Positions 26,838 to 40,500 are shown, counted from the first letter of the stretch. The stretch is DNA of 64,000 nucleotides from Cardinalis cardinalis (GCA_014549065.1 JACDOX010000052.1:434001-498000), one strand, 5' to 3'. Program-made: numbers and translations. The notes: a model not told the origin generated them from the letters alone.

Positions 26838-29040
26838 GAATGTATATTGTCACAATTTGTAGAGGCACTCTCAGTGATGCCAAACACAATTTTACATATA
26901 AATGGTGCAGTAGAAGTGGTCTTCGTGGTAGTAGTCGGCTTGCTAAACTATCTGTCAAACCTAGACTAAAGGATTAAATTAGGTAAACTTGCACCACCCA
27001 GATCACACTTCAGTCTCAAGGTTAACAACACAATTCAATTCAAGTAAATTGTTTTTGCAAAGGCTCATAAACAATTTAAAACCTTCACCTGAGATTTCTC
27101 AAGCTTATAAAAAAACTGTCTCTTCCTGCAAGCTTCATATAGACCCACAAGAACAGATTCTTGGATTTACCCATTCACCATTTAAAAAGACTGGACAATC
27201 CATGCTTCAACCCGTTACTCATTTTGCTCTTTCAGAGTCATTCAATAGACTGAATTTTGCTGAGCTAGTAAANGATAGCTTTGTACTCTCAAATGCACCA
27301 GCTATATTTAAATTTCCAATGTATACTTAATTATGCATTCTTACAAACTCAGTATTATCTCCCTTTTCATTGGGGAAAAATTAAACTATTGTGCTTGCAG
27401 ACATTATATCTGACTTTTGACATTTCATTTAGGGAAAACCATAAATATATGAAATGCTGTTCCATCTTTTATTTTGTTCTCAATATTTTACCAGAATCTG
27501 CATTAAGAGATGGCAAATATGACAAACATTTTAAATCCTTTCTCTTACCATGGACATGCCTACAATTTCACTGTTTAGCATTAAGCTCTTTGTTTTTGTT
27601 GGAATGCGTTCCTGAAATATCAAGAAGCCCCAATTGAATTATATTCTCCATCATACCCCAGTAGATTGCCATTTCAGCAGTGAGTTTTCCTTTGATCNGC
27701 AGTTCCTAGGAATGGCAGCTATCATAGGAAACCAGTTTGTTGCCCTTTCTAAGGAATTTATGGTGCTAATGAGGAAGAAAAAAGAAAAGGTTTGTTATGA
27801 CTCCTGGCAGTTACCACAGAGCCCTCAATATTCTTCAGTGGTGGAATTCAAGAAAGGCATTAGTGTTTCTACATTCAGTTTAAAATTAATTATCTTCCAA
27901 ATCAGATTAGTTTTCACATTTAAACAGTCTTATTCTAGCCCACTAAGACTATTTTGAATAGCAACTGCCCTCCAAGCTAATTAAAATAATTAAATTTTTT
28001 ATTATTTACTTCTATAAATACTACATTTATTTATATATTTTCTATTGGAAATATGACAGAGTAAAGTGTTCTACAGGAGTTTAATAAACCTGATTATGCT
28101 CTATAGCCGATTTTATCAGGCTTAATTATCTGTTTGTGTTTCATTTTGTAGAGTTTTTATTCAGGAAAGCAGGATTTTCAATTGGCTTTTGACACAAAAT
28201 AACCTTTCTTTAAACTGTGAAACTCTGTGCACACAATTGTTTCTGGATAAAAGGTATCACTTCTTGACTATTGTCTAGAGCAATTTTATTTTAGCAAACA
28301 CAAGCAAAAAAGTGGCTTATAAACTAATTAACCTCATAAGAAGTGTGAGCAGAGTTCTATATCATNAATGTCCATCTGCTTTTCCCTTTTATTCTTAGAA
28401 GAATGATCATTTTCCTCTGCTTTCCAGCCCTGTATTGTCAGAATGGTAGAAGCACACAGGGAGCAAAGATAACTCCAGTCAGTCTCAGTTTTCACCTCCA
28501 AGAAGGGAGTTAGCATGTAGTCAGTTGTACAGGCATAATTTTAACAGGTGAATTATGATTATTGTAAAGTTTGGCATCTCACCTACCTCCATAGTGTTAC
28601 AATCAGTAGGAAGTAGGTATATGTGGGCACACTTTCATTCAGCCTAAGTTGTTTTTTTCTAATATTCAGGATAAAACCTATTTTGGTGTCTCTGAGAGTC
28701 TACAGAGAGACTTAATCTCAGGGGAATTCTATGTGTTCAAGCACAAAATCTTTCTGCATCTAATGTCAGTTATCATAGAACATTTTTAAGTAGAAATGTC
28801 TCAACACACTTGGTTTGTTTTTGCATACATCATGATAGAAGACAGTTTGTATATTTGACTTTACTGACATAAAACCACCATTTTCATGGAAGGGCAGAAA
28901 ATCAGTCTACCTGTTGAAGGGCTAGAAACCAGAAAATTCAGTCTCTTTTCCTAGATCTGCCACTAGTACCCACTTCTTTGGGGTTACACCTGTGAAAAGG
29001 GTAATTTTCATTGTCTCAGTCAGATAAAATTCTTTGATCC

Positions 29041-29053
29041 TTTTTTTTTTTTT
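29041..29053 (+). repeat. Poly-T run (13)
   Basis: Thirteen consecutive T. No element recognised next to it. Confidence 0.9.
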
Positions 29054-31202
29054 GGTGGATTACTGACAAGGTATAGTAATGAGATCCATAGAAATGTCTG
29101 CAAAGAGTAGTATGATGTTGTAGAAATCCTTCAATATCTTCTATTTCACTGAAGATGGGAGAACTGTTTTTCAGAGCAAATATTTTTTTTTTTCCTTAAC
29201 CGCTATGAACTGCCTCNTGGCCAAACTGTTTGAAAGAGATAGTAATTTTCATCACTATGTATATGGGACAGTTATATATATATGTTTCAGTGCACTTTTG
29301 TCCAAAAATACTTTGGATTTAACCATGCTGCAATTAAGAAAAAAAATTTGCAGGTTACATTTTTTATGCTTAAGTATTCTAATATTATTAAAATTTATTA
29401 TTAAATTTACATTTTATGTTGATTTTGAATATAGATACCACATCTGTTTTTATCCAAGTATTTAATGACTGTGAAATATTAATATATTGACATGGTTAGT
29501 GGGTAAAGTTTTTCAACAAATTGGAGAAAAGGCATGGAAGTAACTAATTCAATAGTATTGTGAAACCATTGATTTTATACTGAGTGCTGGTAGTGACATA
29601 AGGATACAGAAACTTATATTATAAAGAGAAAACCAGACAAGCTGTGGAAGATTCAGTGTTTTTCTTGTTGCCTTTATCCTGCTTCCATCCCTCATTTTGA
29701 AATACTCCCNGTGGACGGCATTAAAAAGTTGTGAATTAAAGCTCCAGGGAGCCTGAAAGAAGCAGCTATAGGCAGTGTTGTGGAATAAAAAGGGTAGACT
29801 TCCTGATGCAATTAGTCAGGTGTTTCCTATGCACAATAAAGAGTTTATAGTGCAAAGAAGATGGTNAAAGAAGAATGAAAATTGTACAGTTACATGTGGC
29901 TGTAAAATCGATGTCATGTCGTGACACCGTGTCATGCTCAGCTTCTTTTTCAGATGCTTAAAAGTTATGTGAATTCTGAGGATCTCGCAGAGATAAGGAG
30001 TTGATAATTGCTGGTTACCTGTTGAGTTCAGTTTTTGATCTTTCAGGGAAGATCAGTTTGAATATTTTTATTAATCTGACTATAGCTCTTGAGCAAAGCT
30101 TGTGCCTTTCTCATGTACAGACATTGGATCATTCCTAAAGTACTTGAATGAATGTAGGGAGCTAAACCAAATAAAATCTCTAGATGTAGCCTCTAGTTTT
30201 CCTTATTTTTTCCTACATTGATGATGTTGATTTCTGGCATTAATATTGAAATAGTCAAAAGGTAAAGACATAGGGGCAGTACTAATAAACTGTTTTTAAA
30301 TTTTAATCTCCCATTTAAAAAATAAATTTAATTTTCCAATATAGCATTAGATTTTAAATATGACACAATTTCATTTTGTACTGTGTTGTGGAGCTCTTCT
30401 ATGCAGCCTTCTGCACTTTGCTTTTAATCATTCTCACTGAAATTAGAACTGTCAGTGAGAAGCACCAGACAGATTTTGATTTCATTGAAAAGTTATTTTG
30501 GATAGATAACTTTTGAAAAATACATACTATTTTTATACATGTCTTTAGGGTGATTTTTTTTAATTAATTTTTTTGTACTTTTGGTTCAGCTTGTGGCTTA
30601 TTTTAATACATGTCAATGTAAAAAGTGCTTTCAGAAAAATAGGATTTATAACTATGGGAGGTCAGACAGTAATTTCAGAATCTCTGCTTTACAGAATTCA
30701 TTACTGTAAGTAATGATAGAAGATGATACATTAGCAAGTCTTGAAACAAGGCAGAAGATTTTTGAACTGCCATTTAGTCCATTAACTTTTTAGAATCCCC
30801 TTGATATTTTTTTTTTTAGATTTCTGCTTATATATAATACATGCATACAACAGGACATATTTCTATCTTATTGCCTACTTCAGTAGAGGCTGCAATTATA
30901 CCATGAGCTCCATTAATTTCAAATTAATTATCTGTTTACTACATAGAACTGGGAAGTGGGAATTGGGGAACTTGTTAATGACACTGACCTCCTATCCTGG
31001 GATGAAAGAAGCCACCTTAGATCTCTGTGCCTTGACTGTCTGGTGTATTAAATACATGTAGGATAGCTTACATTACAGTACATGGTAAGAATTGCTTAAG
31101 TAAATTCCATCCATAATACATGAGTGTCAATGGGAATTTGCTGATTTATGTCCTACCATAAAATTTAGGGAAAGTCTTCACCTCCACAGGTGCAGTGTTT
31201 TT

Positions 31203-31242
31203 ATATGTTGAAGATAAAAATAATTTTTTATCTTCAACATAT
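31203..31242. repeat. Perfect hairpin, 18-bp arms, 4-base loop
   Basis: Left arm ATATGTTGAAGATAAAAA (31203-31220) is the exact reverse complement of 31225-31242; the loop is TAAT. It is the longest perfect closely spaced inverted repeat I noticed here. It lies in unique DNA with no transposon ends or duplicated target site that I can see. Confidence 0.95.
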
Positions 31243-34200
31243 CATGAGGTCTGGCATGATGATTTCAGCTTTGCCATTGTCAGAATAATAATTGTTTCTC
31301 ATATTAGTATGATGGGGAAAAAAAAAGGCAGAGAATTGTCCTTAAAATGTTACCATTTCATTTTTTGCATAATTCATTGGAAATATACTAAAACATTTCT
31401 CTTCTAGTGCATCAACTCTGCTGGATTTGTGGTGTTCTGGCCATGTTGAACTGCACCAGGAGAGACTTATAATGAATGTAATAGTTCATGTAGGAAATAG
31501 TGTTGAATTTTCAAAAATCTTTCCTATTACTTACTCCAGTGATTAACTCTTTGAAACTCTTTGAAATATGACCCTTAAGTGTAACTACCACACAGATGGA
31601 CAGATGGTTATCCACATCTTGCTATAACCAGTGTGAATTCAGCCAGGTGTCAGGTAGGAAGATTCTGGACATCTGTATCATCTCTCTGCCTTATTCATCT
31701 GTCTCTCAGGGCCTGTACAGATGCACTAGTGGCTTCTCTGCATGCCATAACCAGGAAAGATAGGCAATTGGAATTCTTGTCTCCAGACATGGATTTCAAT
31801 GGATGGAACAAAACTGGATTCATAACTCAATGTGTGAATTTCATGATTTTTTGCACACCAACAGACTTTATGTTGCACATATCTAATACCTCAGTACATA
31901 TCCAAACTTTCACACTACTTTGCAGTATGGCATTTTAGGACAGAATATAAATATGGCAAATCTCTATTTTTAGGAAAAAGTAGAGTGAATAATGTTACCT
32001 GAAGAAATACTACTATTTAAAAAAAAATGGATGATTAAATTATCACTGGATCTTTTGCTACTTAGTTCTGTGATCCATTGAAATTCTGCTGAAGAGATTT
32101 GTACTTTGTGTGGATGGAATGGTTGCCAATCACTCTTCTCTCATCTATTATCTTATTCAAATTAATACTGGTAAGCTTGAAAAATCATAAGTAGCTTTAG
32201 CCACTCTGTAATCTGCTTTTAATAGAAATAGAAATGGAATATAGTCCATATGGCAACCTGGATGATCTATCTTGAATTATTTCTGGGATAAGATCAAATA
32301 CATACCTGAGTTTTGGTTACATACCCAATCTCAAATTATTTTCATTAAAAAATAAAATCTCCAAATACACTTAGGCTGAGGCCATCTGTTAATTTCATAA
32401 ACCCTAGAGCCTCATCCTAAGTTTTTATACTGAATAAACCATTCCTACACTACCTTAGCATGGAGGTCATAACATCAGAGGAGGAAATTGTGAGATGAGC
32501 TTGGAGTGCTGCATACTGGAGTGAAAGGATGAACAGCATTTGACTTTTAAAAGACTTCTGACTCAAGGAAGTAAGAGGAAAATGCAAGTCAGTGACTTCA
32601 GGAGGGCTTGAATCACGATTTAGTGTGGTAAACTGTCAAATTGTCTAATGTTATATATGATTAGGTGAGGANAAACAGTATGCTACTTCATGGAAAAGAC
32701 TTCCAAATAATGGTATCAACCTACTATAGAATAATAAAATACTTTATATTTTTACTAAGTGATGGGTTTCTGTTAATTGAAAGTGTAGGTGATTTCAGAG
32801 AGAGAGAAAAAGGGGATTTAAAAAAAATCTAATATTAACTCCCTCTTGGGGTTTCAGACTTGTGTTTAAAACAATAGTCCTATGTTCCTGTTTCTGAACT
32901 AGTCATTAAGAAGAATATGCAGCAGAGAAATCATAATTTTGACTTCCCTTTATAATTATGGATCCATATCTGTGTTACACTGTCAAGAGACTACTCCAGC
33001 TGCTTAAAAATAAGCCTTGCTTCAGCAGTGAGAAAGCTGCACATCATGTATTAAAGCTAACAGCAAGCATGCAAATCCTAAAATTATTTATCACCAGGGT
33101 GGTGTTGGGGCACTTCTAAACCAGAGGGTTCCAATCAAGCTGTGTGAAGTCTGCAGTAATACAAAGGAACATTTTTCTGATTGTCAGAAGGTGCTATGGA
33201 CTCAAAGTTTGCTTTTGCATTTCAATGGCAATATGAAATGCTGTGAAAATACAGAATCTTAATATGTATAAAAATTCCTCGTGTTCTTTTTTTTATCTTG
33301 TATACTCCAACCAGTTTAAAATACAAGAAGTAATTACGTTTCCTTAAGCTGTTTTATTAAAGTTGATTGATTTCCCAGAGATATTGCTACCTGTCACTGA
33401 GAGCTGTTGCTGTGACAATTGTTTATTGTGGTGTAACAATAGCATCACATTCCTTGGAGTAATATGTGAGAATTGGATAACATAATGGACTTCCAAGGCC
33501 TTTGTGAAACACCATTTTTTCCTTTTGCTGATTTTGTATTAAATAAGTACCAGCCTGTGTTTGTGGGTTAATATATGCATACCATTTGGAATGTAGTTAG
33601 TGACATTATGTAATTCACAGATGTTTTATTATTCATAGTACTGTGCATTCATAGCTCTCTGTAGTCACTATTGTGCAAAAAATCTAATGAGGGAGAGTCT
33701 GTGTGTGTTTTGCTGCTTCTTTAGTCTTTTTAAATTCTCATTCACTCATTCACAAACAGAGGGATGTGGTACCCTTTCCTGCATTTTGACTCATAGCATG
33801 GAAAGGATTAAAAATACGGATTTCTCATAATTTGTGCATGTTTATTTCCCATCATAAAAATACAGGGTAGGACGCAAAATATCCCAAGATCTTATCTTTC
33901 CACTGTAATTGTATGGTACTGTAATATATCCCTTTGAGATGAGGTNGTTAGTTTAAGTATTAGATAAGGATTTTGTGTACACTTTTTATAGGCATAAATG
34001 AAATCACACTGTTACAGACAGAAGTGAACTAAAGAAAAATGAGAAAGCTCCTCAGTTTCTGTTGTTGTTATCTTAAATCATATTAGAAATGCTTTCTCCA
34101 GCTGGTTTACCAATTCACTTTCCTTGATTTCATCATCTGATCAGCACCAGACCACTAGCTGATGAAAGAGAAAGTCCTTGTTACTGATTGCAGTGGCATT

Positions 34201-36526
34201 AATCATTTTCTATTAATAATAACCCACAGTGTCTCAGTGCAGTAGTTCTGCTGAAGAACTAATAAATCATAAGAATTAAATGATCTTCAAAAATCCTTAC
34301 GGGAATCAGAATTTTTATTCAGAATTTTGATACCCCTTTTTTAAAACCTCTTTCTTTGTTTTCTTATGAGTTTTTTTTTCTTTTGTCCCCGTGACTAATG
34401 CATTCTTTGTCACACACTTTTGAACCAGCTTTTATCTTTATCCCTGCTTGGCTGAACTTTTTGGACTGTGCAACCATAAACCCTTAATTTTTTTTTTTTT
34501 CTATTACCATATTTATCATTATTTTATTGCATGTTATAATATCCTTTCAATTATTACAATGAAATATAGTAATTCACTTGGTAAAAAAATATTCTCACTT
34601 AAACATTCAGTTCTTTAGATTTAGTTTGTGTGGTTTTTACATACAGTGGCAAGCTTTCGGGATTTTTTTTTTCCTTTTTCTCCTCTTTCTCCATGGGGAA
34701 TTATTCTTCCCTAGGAATGCTTTTGGTGAAAATTGAGTCTCCTTGTGCCTAAGTTCCCTGGTGTACAGGTCTGTCATCTCTGACTACCTGACTTTGTGGA
34801 AAACAAAGATGTAGTCCTATGTAGTTTAACTTATCTCTCAGAAATATCTTGCAGGAAAAACAAACCAATTTGCAATGTTCCAGCTTTCTTTGTTGGGCTA
34901 ATGATAGCCTTGCCTTCACAGAGCCTGGGATCAGTATTAGGAAAGTAAATAACTTGAATAAAAAAAACTGACACTTTTGTAAATGCAGTACTTTTCCACT
35001 TAAAGTGTTCTGAAACTATGCTTTCGATTCATTTAATACTCAGTCATTCCCTTTGAAGTTCTATTCATTTATATATCCCTGCAGTAAATACACATGTAAA
35101 GCCCTTTAGAGCAAAACATTAACTTCCATCAAAATGTTGATAAGGAGAGTGCTGACAAACCCCAGGAACACAAAGACTACTGTAAAATCTGAGGTAGAGA
35201 TGGAAAATTGAATTTCTGTCACATTTAAGAGTTAGTGTAAGAAGCCATTAGGAAAGTGATTTTTTTTTTAATCAGCATGTCCAGTGATTGTTATTAATAT
35301 GAAATATGCTCCTGAAAACATCCTTCGTTCTGTGCTACTATTCTGGCTTNCTGTGACTGTGTTACTGATTGGCAAGCTGCACTCTTCATTCTGGACGAAG
35401 TTGCAATATTCCAACTTGGTTTTCAGAGCTGTGTCCTCTTTGTAGTATTTTCTAATACAACTTTGATAATGGGATGGTTGGGTCCAAAGCCCCACTTTGA
35501 AGTCTAGCAGTGGTTCATGTTTAAAATTTTTAGGACAGAACTTGCTGAACTTGCTGTTCTTGCTGAGTAGAAGGGGCAGAAAACATAAAGCATTCACTGT
35601 TCATTTTGATTCGACTTGCAAAATTTATGGAATGTCATTTGAATGATGTTTTGGCAAAATAGCTTATATAAGGTCCCCCAAATGGTGAAAAGGGCCTTTT
35701 CTGGTGCTCCAGTGGAGATCTCAGAACTCCTCCTGAAAGCAGGCAATGCAATTTATTCTAGTTATTTGCTCTGCTTTAGTTTTTGTTGCCTTTGTGAAGA
35801 GTAATGGATTAAGGTTATTAATGGTTTAATAGCTAAACTTCAGAAGAAACTGAACATATTTGATTAATTTCTATTATACACAAGAAAATATTGCCTTTTC
35901 TTTGTGGACACTGGTATTTTCTAGCTGTTTAGCTCATTCCCCCTTATGTCAGAGTTGGAAACTGGACGTTGCTAATCTTACTTAGGCAGACTGATACTAT
36001 CTTCACACTGTACAAGGGCACCGAGTAATTTTCCAGTCATGGAAATCATATTATCATACACAGGAGAAACACAGGAGTTGAATTCTGTCTCTGGTTCTTT
36101 GTCAGCACGATAGCAATTTCCAGATTTAGATCTGATAAATATAAATGGACAAGAATACGTATTCTACACAATGTATAAAGCAAAATGCTCAGGGCAAACT
36201 AGCTGCTGTTTGGTTTTATGTGGAAGAAACTATAAAAAGCAGCAGTTAGTTTCTGCCTGTGTTTGTCCCTCTAGAGTTTCTTCATTTTCTAAGATCACCT
36301 ATTGGAGAAAGTCTGGGATTTTTCTGTTTCAGATTTTTGGTTTTATATATGTAGAGAACACTGCAAGGAGGGAATACAAAGAGAAGGATGAGACAGCTGG
36401 TGTCTTGAAACAGGACTGCTCACTGTAACACCAAAGATAGGTGGAAAAATACAAATAATGAACAAAGCTCAACACAGAGTTCTCTAAAAGGAATATTTTT
36501 TTGTCTTTTGTAACTAGGTTCCAGCT
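31243..36526. other. Unique non-coding DNA with regulatory-looking block
   Basis: No supported gene. The part from about 32950 to 34300 is rich in homeodomain, POU and SOX-type motifs (see findings). A pure pyrimidine tract lies at 34663-34692. An apparent 109-codon minus-strand frame at 35268-35597 resembles no family I know. Confidence 0.7.
33415..33440. promoter_or_regulatory. Possible SOX-site cluster
   Basis: Four ACAAT/ATTGT cores lie within 26 bases: 33415-33419, 33418-33422 (overlapping, giving the palindrome ACAATTGT), 33425-33429 and 33436-33440. ACAAT is the established core bound by SOX-family HMG proteins, and paired inverted cores suit dimer binding. Such cores also occur by chance in A+T-rich DNA, so this is a hypothesis based on density only. 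A canonical octamer ATGCAAAT (POU factors) lies about 340 bases upstream at 33069-33076. Confidence 0.3.
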
Positions 36527-36549
36527 ACAGAATCGCAGAATCACAGAAT
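36527..36549 (-). repeat. CR1 3'-terminal octamer repeats
   Basis: About two and a half copies of the 8-base unit that ends avian CR1 elements, where its own reverse transcriptase primes. It fixes the element's orientation (minus) and its 3' end. Confidence 0.9.
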
Positions 36550-37545
36550 AGTTAGGGTTGTGAGTGACCTCTGGAGATCACAGGGTCACTTAGAGCAGGC
36601 TACACAGGAACTCATCCAGGCGGGTTTTGAACATCTCCAGAGAGGGAGATTCCATGACCTCCCTGGGCAGCCTGTTCCAGTGCTCTGCCACCCTCAGTGT
36701 AAAGCAGGTGTTTCTCCTGTTGAGATGGAACAACTTGTGTTTCATTTTATGACCATTGCTTCTTGTCCTTTTACTGGCACCATTGAAAAGAGTCTGGCAC
36801 CATCCTCTTGATACACAATTTAAAAATATTTGTATTTATTGATGAGGTCCCCTCTCAGTCTTCTCTTCTCTAGACTAAACAGGCACAGTTCCTGCTGTCT
36901 ATCCTCTTAGGACAGATGATCCAGACCCCTCATCATCTTTGTGGCCTCTGCTGGACCCTTGCCGGTAACAATTCGTCTTTCTTGGACTGTGGAGATCAGA
37001 ATTGGGCCCAATACTTCAGGTGCAGCCTCTAGGACAGAGTGGGAGGATAACATCCCTAGGCTTGCTGGCCACACTCTTCCTGATNTACCTCAGGACTGGC
37101 TCTCCTGGCTGCAGTGGCATTGCCAGCTCATGGTGACATTGTCATCCACCAAGACTCTCGGGTTCTCCTCTGCAGACCTGCTCTTTAGTAGATGTCCCCT
37201 AACCTGTGCTGGCACTTGGGATTATTCATCCCCAGGTTCAGGACCCTNTGCTTGCTTTTGTTGGACTTCAGTAGGTTTCTCCCCAGCCAGCTCTCCAGCC
37301 TTTCAAGGTCCTGCTGAAGAGCAGCACAGCCTTCAGGTGTATCAGCTACTCCCCCCCCATTCTGTGTCATCAGCAAACTTGCTTAGGTTACACTCTATTT
37401 AGTCCAAGTTGCTGATAAACAAGCTGAATAAGGCTGGACACAGTACTGATCCCTGGGGAACAACACTGGCTATGGGTCTCCAGATGGATTCTGTTTCACT
37501 GATCATGANTCTCTGAGCTCTGCCATTCAGCCAATAATACCANTT
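36527..37545 (-). mobile_element. CR1 LINE, 5'-truncated, 3' end of ORF2 plus 3' UTR
   Basis: A minus-strand copy of a chicken-repeat-1 non-LTR retrotransposon, about 1.0 kb. Reading from high to low coordinates, it opens inside the reverse-transcriptase part of ORF2. The segment 37376-37185 gives GGVADTPEGCAALQQDLERL followed by a KSNK..RVLNLGMNNP stretch, typical of CR1. After several in-frame stops and frameshifts, the C-terminal tail RLPREVMESPSLEMFKTRLD can be read at about 36675-36610, and the ORF2 stop TAA is at 36592-36590. The short 3' UTR ends in the hallmark octamer repeats (ATTCTGTG-type; seen on the plus strand as CAGAATCGCAGAATCACAGA from 36528). ORF2 is broken and the 5' part is missing, so it cannot move. 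The left border is sharp; the right border near 37545 fades. Confidence 0.95.
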
Positions 37546-40500
37546 AAATGANGGATGCTGAAAGAAACTTACCTGATTTGAAACAAATAATTAGATCTTT
37601 CATATAAATATTGCATTCACTGGCATGTTTGAGAGGGGAAGCTGGAAAAACCCTCTTCTCTGGTGCAAAACCAATCAAAACACAATGAAGATTTAAAAAC
37701 TAAGCACAAAAGATTTTATTCATTTTCATATAACATAATTTTTAATATGTGTTAAATTAAAAACCTAAGACAGTAAATGCCCTGAAGTGAGCACAAAGCT
37801 AGAATTCCTTGACTGCTCTTCACTGTTGATGCTACACATTGCAGGAGGACAATTTTGTTGTACTCCCAATTAAGGTGCTGGGAAGAAGCCCAATACTTGA
37901 GTAGAATGAATAAGAGATTGCTACATTTTGGTGTACTACATTCATCCTAATATAGAAACAGAAGCTTTAAGTAAATTATTTGTTTAGGGAGATGTTTGGG
38001 GAGATAAAATATTCTATAGATTTATGACTAGCCTAATGGTCTCTTTTCAATTACTTAATGTCCTTATTTTTCTGAGGCTAGAAACACTATTCTCTTCACA
38101 GTACTGCCAAGGCAGGCAATCTCTAATGTGTTCATATTTTTAATCCTGAACTACTTCTTGTCCTTAATCCATATAGGGGCTTCATCCTCTTAACATGAGA
38201 AGTTTTTCTCTTTGAGGAGTTCCTGTCTCAATAGAACAGTTGAATCTATTTTGTAAGAACTATCTAAGAACTTTTGTCTGTTTTTGCTTCTCCAAAAGGG
38301 CTAGGATATTTCTAAAAGTTCAGACAACTCCTAGGTATCTAGTATGGTTGTATCCCAGAGCTGCTGCTTTAGGTTTTTGGTGGCTTTTTCCNCTGCTTGG
38401 GGCTGGTTTTGATGAAGATTGTCTGCTGAAGATCTTCAGGAAAGAACTGCAAAACCCAACCAAATTCTAACAAAATCATAACTGTCATNGAATATGTATT
38501 TGGTTAAAATAAGAGAGCCATGCAGAGTTCAATCAATGTACGTAATAAATATCTGCTGTTCTTAATATTGTATTTATTATCATACTATTATTTAAGTATT
38601 ATCAATAATACTGTAATTTCTATGTTTTTCAGACTAGTACATATAGTAGCAGAATGTACCTTAAAGGTTTGCTTTCATGTCTTGTCTTTCATGTCTTTTG
38701 GGGAATGAATTCCAGCCTATAAATCTAAATGTATTATACACAGTGTGATGTATGAGGGATAAGGGGATGAAGCCCCTTTAGTGTACACCTAGATATGAGT
38801 AGAAGAAAACAGCAGAAAAGAACTAAGGAAGACTTGATTTACATGAACTAGGTGTAAGAAAATTAAAACTCATTGATGCAAATTCTGCAAATGTTTCATA
38901 CTTAATTCTGCCAGTATTTGCTATGTTTGTCTGTGATTTCTACCCACAAGACAAAGGCAAAGCAGCTGTTCTAATTGTTATGAATAATTTAGCTTTTTGT
39001 TTCAAAAGCACTGATATTTGTTCTTTAGGGAAAAAAAAGGAAAAATGTACTTTAAAAGAAATGGTAAGCAGAATACTCTCATAGCCCTTACGATGAAATA
39101 TTCTCTATTTGTTGCCTACATGACAGCTCTGGCAATATTATAAATCTTTCTAACCTTCCTCTTCCAACTTAGCTATACTCGTGAGGATTGTTGAGGGCAT
39201 CTTAAGCATAAAGAAAACAAAGATACTAAGATATAAAACAAATATGACAACTAGCATTTTTAACCTGTGTGGATTTGGAAAGGATTTATACTGTAAATCA
39301 AAGGGTAATTTCTTTGTGCCTCTCTAGTGTTTAAGAAGTTCACCNATATTTTTTTTCTCAGTGCCAAGATTTTTCTATTCTGTTTCTTAACTTTTATGTT
39401 CTAGAAATGCATAGATAAATTGGTTATCTAAGAAATTAAAAATGTTCTTCATGTTGGCACATATAGGTTCTCAAAGTATTTGGCAATTAGATTTATGTGC
39501 TAGTATAGTGATGCAGAAGAATCTCAGTCTCATGACTTTCATTATGGAGCATCGGGGAAAGCTATGGAAATAGCGTATAAGCTCCTGGCAGNCAGGAGTA
39601 GTCACCCTTTCTTTGCATTTAACTGCAGCCATACTGGTGGGCCTGTAAGGATGCTCAAGTCATCCTTTATGACTTGATGCTGGAATTATAGAAATTAGAA
39701 GTAGAAAAAAGAAAAAAAAATGAATTTTTTGGTCATAGGAGACAAAGAAGTCTTTAAATAGATACTGGAACAAAGTGAAATAGAACTTGAAGAAAGAAAC
39801 TATCTTCTGCTCTCCATGATGAGGCAAAAGAAAGAAATAAATGCACTAATAAAGAAGTTATTAAAGGTGTATAATGTGACCAAAAAAATTTATTTTTCTC
39901 ATACAGTATTTAAATGACTTTGCAAAGGAAAAATGTNACATTAACTGGTAATGAAATGGGACAAGGGCAGTCCTGCTGTCAGAGCACAGTATCATCCCCT
40001 TTCAGTTTTTAGTTTAGTGCTTGCTGTTCAGGATTTGTTTACTTTGTATTTTAAAATTAAATTAATGAGTAACAGTAAATGACTAGATGTTATTTTTGGT
40101 CAGAAAATAAAAGTGAAGTATGAAACAGCCTCCTATATGATGATGCAAGCACAACCTAAGGAACAGAAAAAGGCTTCAAAGGGTCTGTAACTCATGGAGC
40201 AAAGGAAGTAGTGTATTTGTTGATGCTTCTCCTTAGCCCACAGAAACTCTTCTGTATATATGCCTCATAATTAGGGCTTCATGTGCCTGCGGGGAGGGTA
40301 CACAGCCAGGGAGCAGCCTTTATGCACAGCATGCTATCTAGCAACCTGATAGATTTCCAGCAGAAATTTGTGTGGGAGTTAATGCTGATCTTTGCAGAGT
40401 TAACCCATTTTTGGAGAGAGAACTATGCACAGCTGTTATGGACTAGTCAGTATAGTTTGCCTTCTGAAATCTATAGGAGAGAAGAACTTCACATGTTCAT

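Larger units (their letters stand above)
22437..31202. other. Unique non-coding DNA
   Basis: No supported gene. It includes the exon-like segment 23704-23773, a stop-poor stretch on both strands at 23011-23517, a TG/TA run at 24764-24796, the hairpin at 25331-25363, a 16-bp direct repeat (TTCTCTTCTTAATGGT at 26796-26811 and 26822-26837), a stop-poor plus-strand stretch at 26989-27957 and a 13-T run at 29041-29053. Confidence 0.7.

Noticed and set aside
35268..35597. 109-codon minus-strand frame
   Set aside because: By my rough estimate several frames of this length are expected by chance; no domain, splice context or homologue seen.
36333..36428. Open frame after a good acceptor (GGGATTTTTCTGTTTCAG), ending in TAA just left of the CR1
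   Set aside because: Only 31 codons, no donor, no recognisable product; frames of this length after acceptors are expected by chance.
36941..37402. 153-codon plus-strand open frame, the longest in the window
   Set aside because: It is the antisense of CR1 ORF2; the real coding sense is the minus strand.
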